From Pseudobdellovibrionaceae bacterium (lineage in GTDB: Bacteria; Bdellovibrionota; Bdellovibrionia; Bdellovibrionales; UBA1609): a DNA stretch of 64,000 bases. Below, one piece after another: positions 52,155 to 60,232 of this stretch (position 1 is its first letter; each line of letters opens with the position of its first letter). Position numbers and translations under genes: made by a program. The DNA is taken from contig CP060220.1 of the NCBI GenBank assembly GCA_023898385.1, positions 1,240,001 to 1,304,000 of the forward strand. The letters run 5' to 3'. A model generated the notes under the pieces. The model worked only from the letters and a program-made list of their open reading frames with translations, did no database searches and had not been told where the DNA came from.

Positions 52155-53045
52155 ATGAAAAAGCTAATTCTTGCAGGAAGTTTAATAGCCTTATCCTCAA
52201 TATGGGTGGCATGTGATTCTAAATTTGTAGAATCCTCCCCTGATTCTGTCCAGCTCAGTGGTATAACACTTGATGAGCGATTAACTCAAAAGGCTGAGAT
52301 TGATGAGAGAATCAATCAAATTGACCAAGGAGTTGAAAAGGTAAAAAGAATCATTGATCTGTTTAAAAAGATTCAAAACCCTGATCAAGCACAAGATGTT
52401 TATACCCCGATAGATTTTGTACTTGATGTCAATGCAGAACTAAAAGCTAAAATCCCTGAAAACCGAGACGGTCGCCTTGTCCGATATAGCAAAATTGAAC
52501 TTCCTCTCACAGTATTGTCTGAAGAATGCAGAACACTCCATACCTCCCTCGAATCAAGCGTCATCTACGAAGAGTCCGATGAGGAATCAACTACTGAGTC
52601 TACAGAGAAAAAAGCCATCGGTGAGAAACTGACTTATTCTTTTCGTTCATGCGCTTCAGAAGAAAAGTACCTCGTTGCTGTTGAGGCTAACTGGATCGGT
52701 TCAAACTTAGAGATTAAGTTGAACAATGAAAATTTAGAAACAATTTTCAAAGACATCGTAGTTAACGAGGTTTTAAAAGATTCCGCATGTAGAATCACTC
52801 AAGACTCCGAGAAAATTATCGACACCATTCACTGCTCAAACATTAAGGTTCAACTTTCAAACAGTGAAGATGCCATGGTTAATGATATGATTTTCAATAA
52901 TTCCGGTGAAGTTCGATTTGAAGCTAATGCCGATATTTTTGAGAATGCTCGCAAAAAAGCAACTTCAGAAATCACAGTCCTTGCGAATGGCGAAGTTAAA
53001 TTCGATTTAAATAAAATTGAAGAAAATGCCAGTGAGAGCCAGTAA
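52155..53045 (+). CDS. Element A lipoprotein with acidic helical domain
   Basis: The ATG at 52155 follows GGAG. Signal LILAGSLIALSSIWVAC gives the lipidated cysteine at residue 20. The mature part starts with a coiled-coil-like stretch (DERINQIDQGVEKVKRIIDLFKKIQ), then a beta-rich domain (LNAELKAKIPENRDGRLVRYSKIELPLTV) with cysteines at EECRTLH, RSCASEE, SACRIT and HCSNI. The next gene begins one base after the stop, so it is translated with the TPR lipoprotein. Longer upstream frame lacks a signal. Confidence 0.68.
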   Translation: MKKLILAGSLIALSSIWVACDSKFVESSPDSVQLSGITLDERLTQKAEIDERINQIDQGVEKVKRIIDLFKKIQNPDQAQDVYTPIDFVLDVNAELKAKIPENRDGRLVRYSKIELPLTVLSEECRTLHTSLESSVIYEESDEESTTESTEKKAIGEKLTYSFRSCASEEKYLVAVEANWIGSNLEIKLNNENLETIFKDIVVNEVLKDSACRITQDSEKIIDTIHCSNIKVQLSNSEDAMVNDMIFNNSGEVRFEANADIFENARKKATSEITVLANGEVKFDLNKIEENASESQ

Positions 53046-53046
53046 A

Positions 53047-53910
53047 ATGAAAAAGTTGATTACCGCATCCCTTTTAGCTGTAGCTTGCATTGTAATAAAT
53101 GCTTGCGCCAAGAACGACACTCAGAATAAAAAAGAAGATGTGGTTCTCAAATCTTACCGTCTCATTGACGAGCAAAGAACTGATGAAGCCATCGAATTAC
53201 TTGAATCAGAATTAGCCAGCGATCCAGATAACTATGAATACAAGATAACTTTGGCTTCAGCCTACGCCCACAAGGGTGGAATGAAAGTTCAAAAATTTGT
53301 ACCAGCAGTTAGTAAAGCTGATAAAATGAAAGATCTAAAACTTTCTCTAGAAGATGTTGACGACAAAGCCAGCGTAAGTAATCAGGTTAACACCACGGCA
53401 ATCAATGTTGCTCGTCTCTTAACTCAGTTTGCACAATTTTTTGAAGTCTATGCTGTTATTCCAGTTATCAATTCTGATCAAGCAACCTACATCAAGCATG
53501 CCATTTATCTCCTGAACGAGACAGACGACAGATTAAAACCTGAGGATGCTCTCTATCGAGCAATCCTTGGTATCATCATGTTTAAACACATACTAGCAGA
53601 AGGTCTAATTGGGGAGTTTGTAAAACCTGAGGGATCAGAAACTTGTCGTTTTGACCTTGGAAATGTGAATGATACCTTTGTTGAGCTAGGTAAAACGCTA
53701 ATTGGTGTCTTAAATGATATCGGATATGCAAATGATGACCAAGCCAAAGACCTAAAAACTACTAGTGATGAGGTCGCTGACACCGTCTCTAACTTGACTT
53801 TAGCCACAACGTCATTGATGGTTATAGATGAAGCTTCGAGCATGTTTTTACAACAAGCGGTAATACAGCATGGATTTGGAAAACTCATTAAATGTGGTGG
53901 AGATCAGTAG
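53047..53910 (+). CDS. TPR-containing lipoprotein
   Basis: A lipoprotein signal (LITASLLAVACIVINAC, lipobox INAC) precedes one or two TPR-like helix pairs (LIDEQRTDEAIELLESELASDPDNYEYKITLASAYAHKG), then a long helical domain (NTTAINVARLLTQFAQFFEVYAVIPVIN). It overlaps the next gene by 19 bases. With the preceding lipoprotein and the following outer-membrane barrel it probably forms one complex on the inner face of the outer membrane. Confidence 0.72.
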   Translation: MKKLITASLLAVACIVINACAKNDTQNKKEDVVLKSYRLIDEQRTDEAIELLESELASDPDNYEYKITLASAYAHKGGMKVQKFVPAVSKADKMKDLKLSLEDVDDKASVSNQVNTTAINVARLLTQFAQFFEVYAVIPVINSDQATYIKHAIYLLNETDDRLKPEDALYRAILGIIMFKHILAEGLIGEFVKPEGSETCRFDLGNVNDTFVELGKTLIGVLNDIGYANDDQAKDLKTTSDEVADTVSNLTLATTSLMVIDEASSMFLQQAVIQHGFGKLIKCGGDQ

Positions 53911-54962
53911 CTCTATTCTTATCTGTTTCATCAGGAATTTTTTCCACCTCTCCAGCTCTAGCCCAATCCCTAGCCTTTAGTCGCAATCCGCGAACTTTTG
54001 AAACTGTTCAGTCTAGTCTTTTCATTAAAGGAATGGCCCATTCCTGCTTGGCTATAAAAAACATCCCCGATGGTATGCCTTGTAATCCAGCCAATGTACC
54101 TCTTCAGAAAAAGCCCAAACTTGGGATTGAGCTCTTACTGTCCAACGGGTACTCCTCATTAAATAATGTGAGAAAGTTAATAAAAGGAGAGGTGTCTGAT
54201 GAGTTGGTGGACACACTTTTCTCTGAAGGAAAAATTATTCAAATAGAGGCCAACGCTGAGCTTGATTTTCAATCAAACCTTTTAAATGCCCGCTATACCC
54301 CTTTAACTGTTAAAGGGCTTTCCGTTGTAAGAAATGAAGCCAATCCCGACGTGGAACTCTCTGTCATGGAAGAAAAGGGATTTATGTTCCAAACAGGTAT
54401 AGAAACCTTTGATAATCTATTTTTAGGTGTACAAGCAAGGTTTGTTGAAAGAAAGTTTATCCGCCAACAATTTAAACTTATTTCTCTTGGCACCACAGCT
54501 GGTCGAGATGCTTTAAAAGCTAAAGAGCAAACAGCTACATATATAGAGCCTGGTGCCACATGGATTCTAGCAAAAAAATGGCAACCACGTGTTTCACTGC
54601 TAGTCGCCAATTTAGGCTCGGTCTCGCAAGAGTATGACGAACTAAAAGTGCCTGTTGATGTGCAATTTGGTTTTGGTATCAGTCCCCCAGTGAAATGGGG
54701 AGAGTTAGAAATTTCTCTTGAGTACAAGAGTTTATCCTACGAAGAAGAAACGGATTTCGAGAAGCTCAGATTTGGTGGTTCTTATAATTTTGGAGCAATG
54801 AACCTAGTCGCAGGATTAGATGCCAATGGTATTTCTGGTGGAATTTTCTATGCTCTCGATCAAATTGATGCAGGTGTTTTATTTTCAACAACAAAACTAA
54901 CAAATGAGGACGAAGATTTCTTTACTCAAACTGTCTACGTACAGCTTGGCTGGCGTATTTAG
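53892..54962 (+). CDS. Outer-membrane beta-barrel protein (PorV/TraF-like)
   Basis: A signal peptide (SVALFLSVSSGIFSTSPALA, cleavage before QSLA) and a mature chain of alternating beta strands with glycine and aromatic residues (GLDANGISGGIFYALDQIDAGVLFS), closing VYVQLGWRI. The N-terminal part (FSRNPRTFETVQSSLFIKGMAHSC) resembles PorV or conjugal-transfer TraF-type barrels, a low-confidence match. It starts inside the end of the TPR gene. It is the apparent outer-membrane member of the envelope operon. Confidence 0.68.
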   Translation: MWWRSVALFLSVSSGIFSTSPALAQSLAFSRNPRTFETVQSSLFIKGMAHSCLAIKNIPDGMPCNPANVPLQKKPKLGIELLLSNGYSSLNNVRKLIKGEVSDELVDTLFSEGKIIQIEANAELDFQSNLLNARYTPLTVKGLSVVRNEANPDVELSVMEEKGFMFQTGIETFDNLFLGVQARFVERKFIRQQFKLISLGTTAGRDALKAKEQTATYIEPGATWILAKKWQPRVSLLVANLGSVSQEYDELKVPVDVQFGFGISPPVKWGELEISLEYKSLSYEEETDFEKLRFGGSYNFGAMNLVAGLDANGISGGIFYALDQIDAGVLFSTTKLTNEDEDFFTQTVYVQLGWRI

Positions 54963-55524
54963 ATCAGCCACTTTTTTTATTCTCTTAGCTTTTTCTGTGC
55001 AGGCTATTGCTTTAGAGGAAGTGGAAGTTAATAAAGAGAGAATTTATTGGAAAGACTTTTCCAAAGAGGTGCGCCTATTGAAAGAGGCCGATTATCGCAA
55101 TGGGCTGAGCTATATCATCAGCGGGACAATAGCTTTAGCGGGAGGTATCTGGGGCGAAAGCATTACCGACGATCCAGCCGAAAAGGGAATTTACACAGTT
55201 TTCCAAACAATCGGGATAGCATCGGTTGGTTATGGAGCTTACCAGTGGAAAATTGGAGGAGAGGAACGAGCCCTCTACGATGCCCTCCGATACACTCGTG
55301 GCCTATCACCAAAAGACAAGTCTCTTTTCCTGCGAACTTATTATCATCAAAAAAAGCTGAGAGATAAAAGAGAAAGGGTGATTAAAGCTATTACTCATGG
55401 ACTGGTCGCAGCTCTTAATATTTACAGTGCGACTCAGCAAGATCAAAGTGGAGTTAAAAACGCTCTGTTTTTTGTTGGCGGTGTCAATCTTTTAGCCTCA
55501 GCCTCCTACACATTTGAGTTTTAA
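54904..55524 (+). CDS. Membrane/exported protein ending the envelope operon
   Basis: Overlaps the barrel gene by 59 bases if it starts at ATG 54904; TTG 54946 is an alternative. Neither has a good ribosome binding site, so coupling to the upstream gene is likely. A hydrophobic segment (SATFFILLAFSVQAIA) looks like a signal. Two more hydrophobic, glycine-rich segments follow (YIISGTIALAGGIWG, TVFQTIGIASVGYGAYQW), and the last strand YTFEF could be membrane-embedded. Not recognised. The end overlaps the Rep_trans gene by four bases, tail to tail. Confidence 0.58.
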   Translation: MRTKISLLKLSTYSLAGVFRSATFFILLAFSVQAIALEEVEVNKERIYWKDFSKEVRLLKEADYRNGLSYIISGTIALAGGIWGESITDDPAEKGIYTVFQTIGIASVGYGAYQWKIGGEERALYDALRYTRGLSPKDKSLFLRTYYHQKKLRDKRERVIKAITHGLVAALNIYSATQQDQSGVKNALFFVGGVNLLASASYTFEF

Positions 55525-56318
55525 ATAGTTCCTGCAAGAACCATCTTTTTTAACTTTTGCCATTGTCGGTGTGAATTACCTTTTGCCGTCTTTACCTCGT
55601 AAAAATTAAAGAAATCAGAGAATAAATCAGTATAAAGATCCCCAAAATTCAAATCGAAAACTGTTTGCAAATGCTTTTTTAAGTAAGATCGGTTCATAAC
55701 TCGCAATTCGACTCGAAAAACCTTATTGAGGTCCGTCTCTTTTCCGTAAATGTGTTTATAATATTGGTATTTTCCGTCAGAACGATTCTTATTTTCCTCA
55801 ACCTCAACACCTTTATTATATATATTTAGAAATCTAACTGCGCTTCCTACATATAAGCTTGATAGTTGTGGCTCACCCGATTTGCCAATGCTGTAAAACT
55901 TTGAAGCCCTGCACTTTCCCCTCTTCGGTTTAAATGTCATTCCATCCTTAAAATTGAAGACTTCAGAAAGTGAAGAGGAATTGGCTAAGACGTCCATGCA
56001 GATATCTACACGGGTTAGTGAGGTCAACTCGGGGAAATTGAACGTGAAATTGTTAATATACGCGTTCAATAATTTCTTATGTCTCGACAGGGTGTAGAAT
56101 TCACCTTTGAAAGTGGTTTCGACCCCTCGATTGGCCATGAGAACATGAATTCCTTTGCGAGTAAATATCTCCCCATAAATATTGTGCTTACTCTGACCAG
56201 AGTTATTCATATCGAAAAGCCTCCGAAAATGTGAATCCCTTGGGATATCTGAGTCCGTTTTTCTTGGCAACCTTTGGTTAATTTTAACCAGATCAAGTCG
56301 TCTGGAGAGTACAATCAT
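55521..56318 (-). CDS. Rep_trans/MobT-family replication initiator or relaxase
   Basis: The 265-residue protein has the signature parts of the PF02486-type replication initiation factors: LTRVDICMDVLAN, SLYVGSAVRFLNIYNKGVEV and VFRVELRVMNRSYL. These proteins nick an origin with a tyrosine and serve rolling-circle plasmids, filamentous phages (RstA) and Tn916-type elements (MobT). Its ATG overlaps the FtsK-like stop (ATGA), the arrangement seen in Tn916-type elements, where the coupling ATPase precedes the relaxase. Confidence 0.8.
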   Translation of the reverse strand: MIVLSRRLDLVKINQRLPRKTDSDIPRDSHFRRLFDMNNSGQSKHNIYGEIFTRKGIHVLMANRGVETTFKGEFYTLSRHKKLLNAYINNFTFNFPELTSLTRVDICMDVLANSSSLSEVFNFKDGMTFKPKRGKCRASKFYSIGKSGEPQLSSLYVGSAVRFLNIYNKGVEVEENKNRSDGKYQYYKHIYGKETDLNKVFRVELRVMNRSYLKKHLQTVFDLNFGDLYTDLFSDFFNFYEVKTAKGNSHRQWQKLKKMVLAGTI

Positions 56319-57358
56319 TTGATCCGCCTGGGGGCATAGAAAAAGCTATCAATTTGATTGGACTGAACTCTTCCTTGCCCTGGCATTTTTAATGAATAGT
56401 AATGTTCATCGGAGCCAAAAGCATTTTTATAAGCTTCGAGCTCCTTAACATAAAATGTCAGAACAATAGGAATCATTGCTCTATGAATAGGTGTTGATGC
56501 TGATAATTCTTGAATCTTCAATTGTTGTGAAGCGAGAAATGCAAAAACCTGAGAAGATCGACCTATTCGTAGAACTTGAGCAAGAACTCTGAACAGATCC
56601 ATGGCCTCCTTATCTTTGTTAGCTTTGAACTCTTCGAGGCAGTATCCGATTTCATCAACCACAAAAACTACTTTTTGGGGCGATTCGGGGAACTCCTCTG
56701 CTTTTGCTATTGTTTTAAGCATTAGCGTCTTCAATGCATTTAACTGTGTTGCTTCTGTTATATGGAAATATTTATCGCAACAATTTATAAGAGCGTCTTT
56801 TTTTGGGCTTGCGTAATATATTTTATACTCAGGACTTTTGCCTTTAATCTGTCGTATAAGATTTTCCATCATTTGAGTTTTTCCCATACCAGTCATGCCA
56901 GCCATATAAATACTCTGTATAGGTGAGGAAACCTTTTCCCCAAATTCATTATGGCCGCAATAAAGCTCTCCGACCTTCAACTTAGAAAGTGGCATATCGT
57001 AGGGTCGGCAGTTTCGGATTTGTCGTAAAATAATCTGAAATTTTTTTGAACTCCGCTTAGTGTCTTCAACTTTATATCCGTCGGGAGCAAAGGAGTTTAT
57101 CCTATTCTTGTTAATTTCAAATTCATTGGCTTTAGGATGGGGATGTTTGACTTCGATAATGATCCTCGAAAATCGTTTCTTTAGATTTACCTTAGACTGT
57201 TCCATTGCAATATTTAAAATAAATAGATTTTCTATGATCCATATTTTAAGCATCTTTCTCTTAATTAAATTGAAAACTACTATCGTAGCAAAAACCCCGC
57301 AGACAATTTCCACGGGGTGATCTTTTAGAAAAGTAAGATTACTTACCAGTCTTTCCAT
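56315..57358 (-). CDS. FtsK/TcpA-like membrane DNA-translocation ATPase
   Basis: One or two N-terminal membrane helices (EIVCGVFATIVVFNLI; IWIIENLFILNIAM) precede a RecA-like ATPase: Walker A in IYMAGMTGMGKTQMMENL, Walker B in KVVFVVDEIGYCLEE, and an arginine-rich RIGRSSQVFAFLASQQL. This is the pattern of FtsK/SpoIIIE-HerA-type coupling proteins (TcpA, ConE neighbours) that pump DNA during conjugation or of phage Zot-like ATPases. The small upstream gene overlaps its start by 20 bases. Confidence 0.82.
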   Translation of the reverse strand: MERLVSNLTFLKDHPVEIVCGVFATIVVFNLIKRKMLKIWIIENLFILNIAMEQSKVNLKKRFSRIIIEVKHPHPKANEFEINKNRINSFAPDGYKVEDTKRSSKKFQIILRQIRNCRPYDMPLSKLKVGELYCGHNEFGEKVSSPIQSIYMAGMTGMGKTQMMENLIRQIKGKSPEYKIYYASPKKDALINCCDKYFHITEATQLNALKTLMLKTIAKAEEFPESPQKVVFVVDEIGYCLEEFKANKDKEAMDLFRVLAQVLRIGRSSQVFAFLASQQLKIQELSASTPIHRAMIPIVLTFYVKELEAYKNAFGSDEHYYSLKMPGQGRVQSNQIDSFFYAPRRIK

Positions 57359-57656
57359 CTCTAACTTCCTTTAAGCCGACAATGGCACCAATTCCTATGC
57401 CTTGAAAATTGTTATCTCCCCAAGAAACCTCAATGTCGTAGGTGGCATTCTCTTTAATGTCAGACAAAGAAGTTCTGAATATCCCAGGCAAGTTGGTCGT
57501 ACTTCCATTTGGCATGACCACAATTTGATACCCAGCCACTTCAAAAGGCTCTTTTCTCTCTTTCTGCTTCTGCTTGAAATAGTCTTCCTGCTCCTGTTTT
57601 GTGAATGATCGAACTGACTGTACGAAAAAATTATTAACTGTTTTTTTAAAAATCAT
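57339..57656 (-). CDS. Small uncharacterised protein of the replication operon
   Basis: The 105-residue protein starts at ATG 57656 after a strong AGGAGGA site and leads the operon with the FtsK-like and Rep_trans genes. A basic N-terminal part with a charged helix (FTKQEQEDYFKQKQKERKEPF) is followed by strands (VAGYQIVVMPNGST, ATYDIEVSWGDNNFQGIGIG). It could be a single-strand DNA binding protein by position, as in filamentous phages, but no OB-fold motif is clear. Confidence 0.65.
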   Translation of the reverse strand: MIFKKTVNNFFVQSVRSFTKQEQEDYFKQKQKERKEPFEVAGYQIVVMPNGSTTNLPGIFRTSLSDIKENATYDIEVSWGDNNFQGIGIGAIVGLKEVRDGKTGK

Positions 57657-57770
57657 TTTATCCTCCTTGATTTTTATTGCGTTGGTTTATCCAACTTTTT
57701 TTAAATGGATTTTTAAAAACGTATTTAGAGGCTTTTTTTAAAAAAATTTCTTTGGGTGGTAGATTTTGTT

Positions 57771-57854
57771 GTAATACGCTATTAGTGTAAGCGTATTACA
57801 AACACTTGTTATCAGATCATTCAGGTGGCACTAGCACCGTTGGTGCGTGCCACC
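57771..57854. promoter_or_regulatory. Hairpin pair, candidate replication or transfer origin of element A
   Basis: Two perfect inverted repeats stand 24 bases apart: GTAATACGC (57771-57779) with GCGTATTAC (57791-57799), and GGTGGCAC (57824-57831) with GTGCCACC (57847-57854), the latter with an inner CACC/GGTG pair. They lie in a 390-base non-coding stretch directly upstream of the replication operon. Nicking origins of Rep_trans and MobT proteins are hairpins of this sort. Confidence 0.55.
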
Positions 57855-58048
57855 AATGCGAAAAAAACACAAACAATATTAGCCGCATACAAAGATTGCC
57901 AAATTAGATGAGATTCCGTTTTTTTATCAAACCCCATTGATTCTCTTTTGCGCTAAAAATGCGGATTCTCCTCTTCTTTTGATAACTTCATCAACCCCAG
58001 ATCTTTGCGACGGGTTGACAGAATTTACCCAAAACAAAGGAGATTAAC

Positions 58049-58237
58049 ATGAGCGAAAAGAAAAATGATTCTTCAGAAAAAAGAGGGAATCTTATTTCGA
58101 TCACCGGCAAACACTTGAGTCGAAACGGTGAATGGTTAGTGATTCGTATAGCAGACAACGCTATACTTTTAAAAGTTAGTGAGCTTAAAGAGCTTTTCTC
58201 GAGAAGAGAGAAGGAGTCTAAGCAAAAGGGCGCGTAA
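58049..58237 (+). CDS. Small uncharacterised protein
   Basis: The 62-residue protein has a good AAAGGAG site seven bases before its ATG, so it is likely real. A charged start (SEKKNDSSEKRGN) is followed by strands (LISITGKHLSRNGEWLVIRIADNAILLKV) and a basic tail. No family recognised. It is divergent from the replication operon across the candidate origin, and a hairpin terminator follows. Confidence 0.62.
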   Translation: MSEKKNDSSEKRGNLISITGKHLSRNGEWLVIRIADNAILLKVSELKELFSRREKESKQKGA

Positions 58238-58247
58238 TGCGCCCCTT
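58224..58247. terminator. Bidirectional terminator hairpin
   Basis: GGGCGC and GCGCCC pair around GTAAT, with AAAA on the left and CTTATT on the right. It overlaps the last codons of the small plus-strand gene and lies just after the minus-strand pair ending at 58246. Confidence 0.65.
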
Positions 58248-58482
58248 ATTCTGAAAAATGTTTTTTATAACAGTTTTCCTTGGTTTCCATATCATCTGGG
58301 AAGCCAAGGTTTTCTTCTAAATATTCTAATAAATCTTTCTCATAATTCGATAATGGTTCTTCGTTCTTTTCTTTTGATTTCTTTTTAAGAAAAAAATAAA
58401 AATTACCCAGAGCATAACGATATCGAGACACCACTGCCTGCAATCCACCAATTTCTTTTTCTAAATCCTTTTTACATTTCAT
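58246..58482 (-). CDS. Small charged helical protein
   Basis: The 78-residue protein starts at an ATG overlapping the stop of the DUF2958-like gene (ATGA). It is charged and helical (KDLEKEIGGLQAVVSRYRYALGNFYFFLKKKSKEKNEE). Not recognised. It is translated with the DUF2958-like gene. Confidence 0.6.
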   Translation of the reverse strand: MKCKKDLEKEIGGLQAVVSRYRYALGNFYFFLKKKSKEKNEEPLSNYEKDLLEYLEENLGFPDDMETKENCYKKHFSE

Positions 58483-58811
58483 TTTAATGTACCAAAAGAG
58501 TAGCTTTCGTTAATTTCAGTCTTTAGTTCTTCAATTGTTGCCTCTTGAAAGTATAGATCTCTCTCGATAAAAATACCTTTCCGCCTTAGTTCTTCAAACT
58601 CATCGAGCGAGAAGTATCCCCACTCAAGAAAATCACCCGCAACTAAACCAAAAAACATATTGGTTTCAGCATTAAACTCTGTTGCGTACCAAGTCCAATG
58701 GCCACAGGCGTGAAAGTATTTTGCGACAACGATGACTTCTTCGTCAGGTAATCCATCTTGACATCCAATTTTTCTAAATCTTTTTTTTATCGTTTTTGTT
58801 AACAGCTTCAT
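58479..58811 (-). CDS. DUF2958-like protein
   Basis: The 110-residue protein begins MKLLTKTIKKRFRKIGCQDG and has the pattern VVAKYFHACGHWTWYATEFN...FFGLVAGDFLEWGYFSLDEFEEL...IERDLYF, matching DUF2958, a small family common on conjugative and integrative elements. Its molecular role is unknown. GGAGG precedes the ATG. It is divergent from the methyltransferase gene. Confidence 0.75.
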   Translation of the reverse strand: MKLLTKTIKKRFRKIGCQDGLPDEEVIVVAKYFHACGHWTWYATEFNAETNMFFGLVAGDFLEWGYFSLDEFEELRRKGIFIERDLYFQEATIEELKTEINESYSFGTLK

Positions 58812-58995
58812 TTTTTTCCTCCTAGTTTAAATTAAATGGAAGAATAAAGACGGACTCGATGCCTTTTATGCGAACAAAAATTGATTGTTTTGATTTGTAA
58901 ATGGTTTTTTCAATTAACAAATAAAAAATAATTTCGGAAAAACGCTTAAAACTTTCTTTAAGGGGTATCTCAAAGGCAACTATGGAGGTACTCTA

Positions 58996-60177
58996 ATGAG
59001 TCATAAAATTAAGGTTTTAAGTTTATTTTCAGGAGCAGGTGGGCTCGAGCTAGGTTTAGATGATAGATTTGAAGTAGTTGGCTTTTCAGAAGTCAGCAGG
59101 AATTCTTCATCAGTTCTTAGGAAAAATTATCCAGAGATTTCAAATTATGGTGATATAAATAAAATCAAGGTTAAAGATCTTCCTCAATTTGATTTTCTTG
59201 TGGGTGGGAGTCCTTGTCAAAATCTATCAATGGCAGGAAACAGATTAGGCCTAAAAGGGAAAAAGTCGTCTCTCTTTTATGAATACCTTAGAATTTTGAA
59301 AGAAGCCAATCCATCTTACTTTCTTTGGGAAAATGTAAAAGGGACTCTGTCATCAAATGGTGGGAAGGACTTCATAGAAGTTCTCAAAAAGTTTTCTTCT
59401 TTGGGTTATAATTTACAGTGGCAAGTTTTGAACTGTAAAGATTTTGGATCAGCCCAGTCTAGGAATAGAATTTTTGTTTTTGGGTCCAAAAATTTGCAAC
59501 AATTGCCAGGCTTGCTGTCAATTCAAAGGCAGGACTACAGAACTTCAAAATTAAAGCTGAAGCAATTTTGTGGAAACCTTGTTAAAGAGGGTTATGTTAA
59601 TACTATTACAGCAAGCTATGGGGTGAAAAGTGGTGATGGAAGTAAGGTTTGTAGTTTTGATCCCACCCTGGAAAACTTAAAAAAATTTAGAAACAATGAA
59701 ATTGATGGGTTTATCAGACCTCTCAGCCCCTTAGAGTGTGAAAGACTCATGGGTTGGCCAGAAGGCTATACCAGAGTTGGGATTGATAAAAGAGGCAACC
59801 ACAAAATTCTTTCCAACAATGCCAGGTATAAAATTTGTGGCAATGGTATTGCTCCTAAATGTGTAGAGGCTCTTTTACAAAATTTTGGAAATAAAAAAAT
59901 GTTCTCAGTTTGTAATGATAAAAAAATGTCATTTAAAGTTTCTGATGGGAGTAAAACTTCAAGAGTTTTTTCAATTAATAATATTACAAGTGATCATTCA
60001 AAGGTAGTAGCACCTAAGGAGGGGGTTTTATCTAAAAAAGGTCATCTTCTTGTTGATGAAAAACCCATAATACACCAAAGCACATATGGAAAGGTTTTAC
60101 TCTCTCAATTCCTTGAAGAGAGGACCAGTGATTTATCTGCTTCTGATATAGAGTATCTTTTTGAAAGGGTTTCTTGA
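58996..60177 (+). CDS. Orphan C5-cytosine DNA methyltransferase
   Basis: All main m5C motifs are present: I (LSLFSGAGGLELGL), IV with the catalytic cysteine (FLVGGSPCQNLSMAG), VI (FLWENVKG), VIII (QSRNRIFVFG), and IX/X (PLSPLECERLMGWPEGYTRVG, KICGNGIAPKCVEALL). The target-recognition region between VIII and IX is short (about 75 residues). An extra C-terminal 95 residues follow motif X (FGNKKMFSVCNDKKMSFKV...) and are not part of the usual enzyme. No restriction gene is beside it, so it probably protects the element from host restriction. Confidence 0.92.
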   Translation: MSHKIKVLSLFSGAGGLELGLDDRFEVVGFSEVSRNSSSVLRKNYPEISNYGDINKIKVKDLPQFDFLVGGSPCQNLSMAGNRLGLKGKKSSLFYEYLRILKEANPSYFLWENVKGTLSSNGGKDFIEVLKKFSSLGYNLQWQVLNCKDFGSAQSRNRIFVFGSKNLQQLPGLLSIQRQDYRTSKLKLKQFCGNLVKEGYVNTITASYGVKSGDGSKVCSFDPTLENLKKFRNNEIDGFIRPLSPLECERLMGWPEGYTRVGIDKRGNHKILSNNARYKICGNGIAPKCVEALLQNFGNKKMFSVCNDKKMSFKVSDGSKTSRVFSINNITSDHSKVVAPKEGVLSKKGHLLVDEKPIIHQSTYGKVLLSQFLEERTSDLSASDIEYLFERVS

Positions 60178-60207
60178 TCAAATGAAATTTGAAGTTCAAT
60201 TCCCTGT

Positions 60208-60232
60208 GGAAGCTTTTTAGCTCCCTTTTTTT
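60208..60232 (+). terminator. Terminator after the methyltransferase gene
   Basis: GGAAGCT pairs with AGCTCCC (one mismatch) around TTTT and is followed by a seven-T run. It lies between the convergent methyltransferase and integrase genes. Confidence 0.55.

Noticed and set aside
55521..58237. Element A as a complete filamentous phage
   Set aside because: Rep and an ATPase are present, but no major coat-like small membrane protein series or assembly gene order was found.
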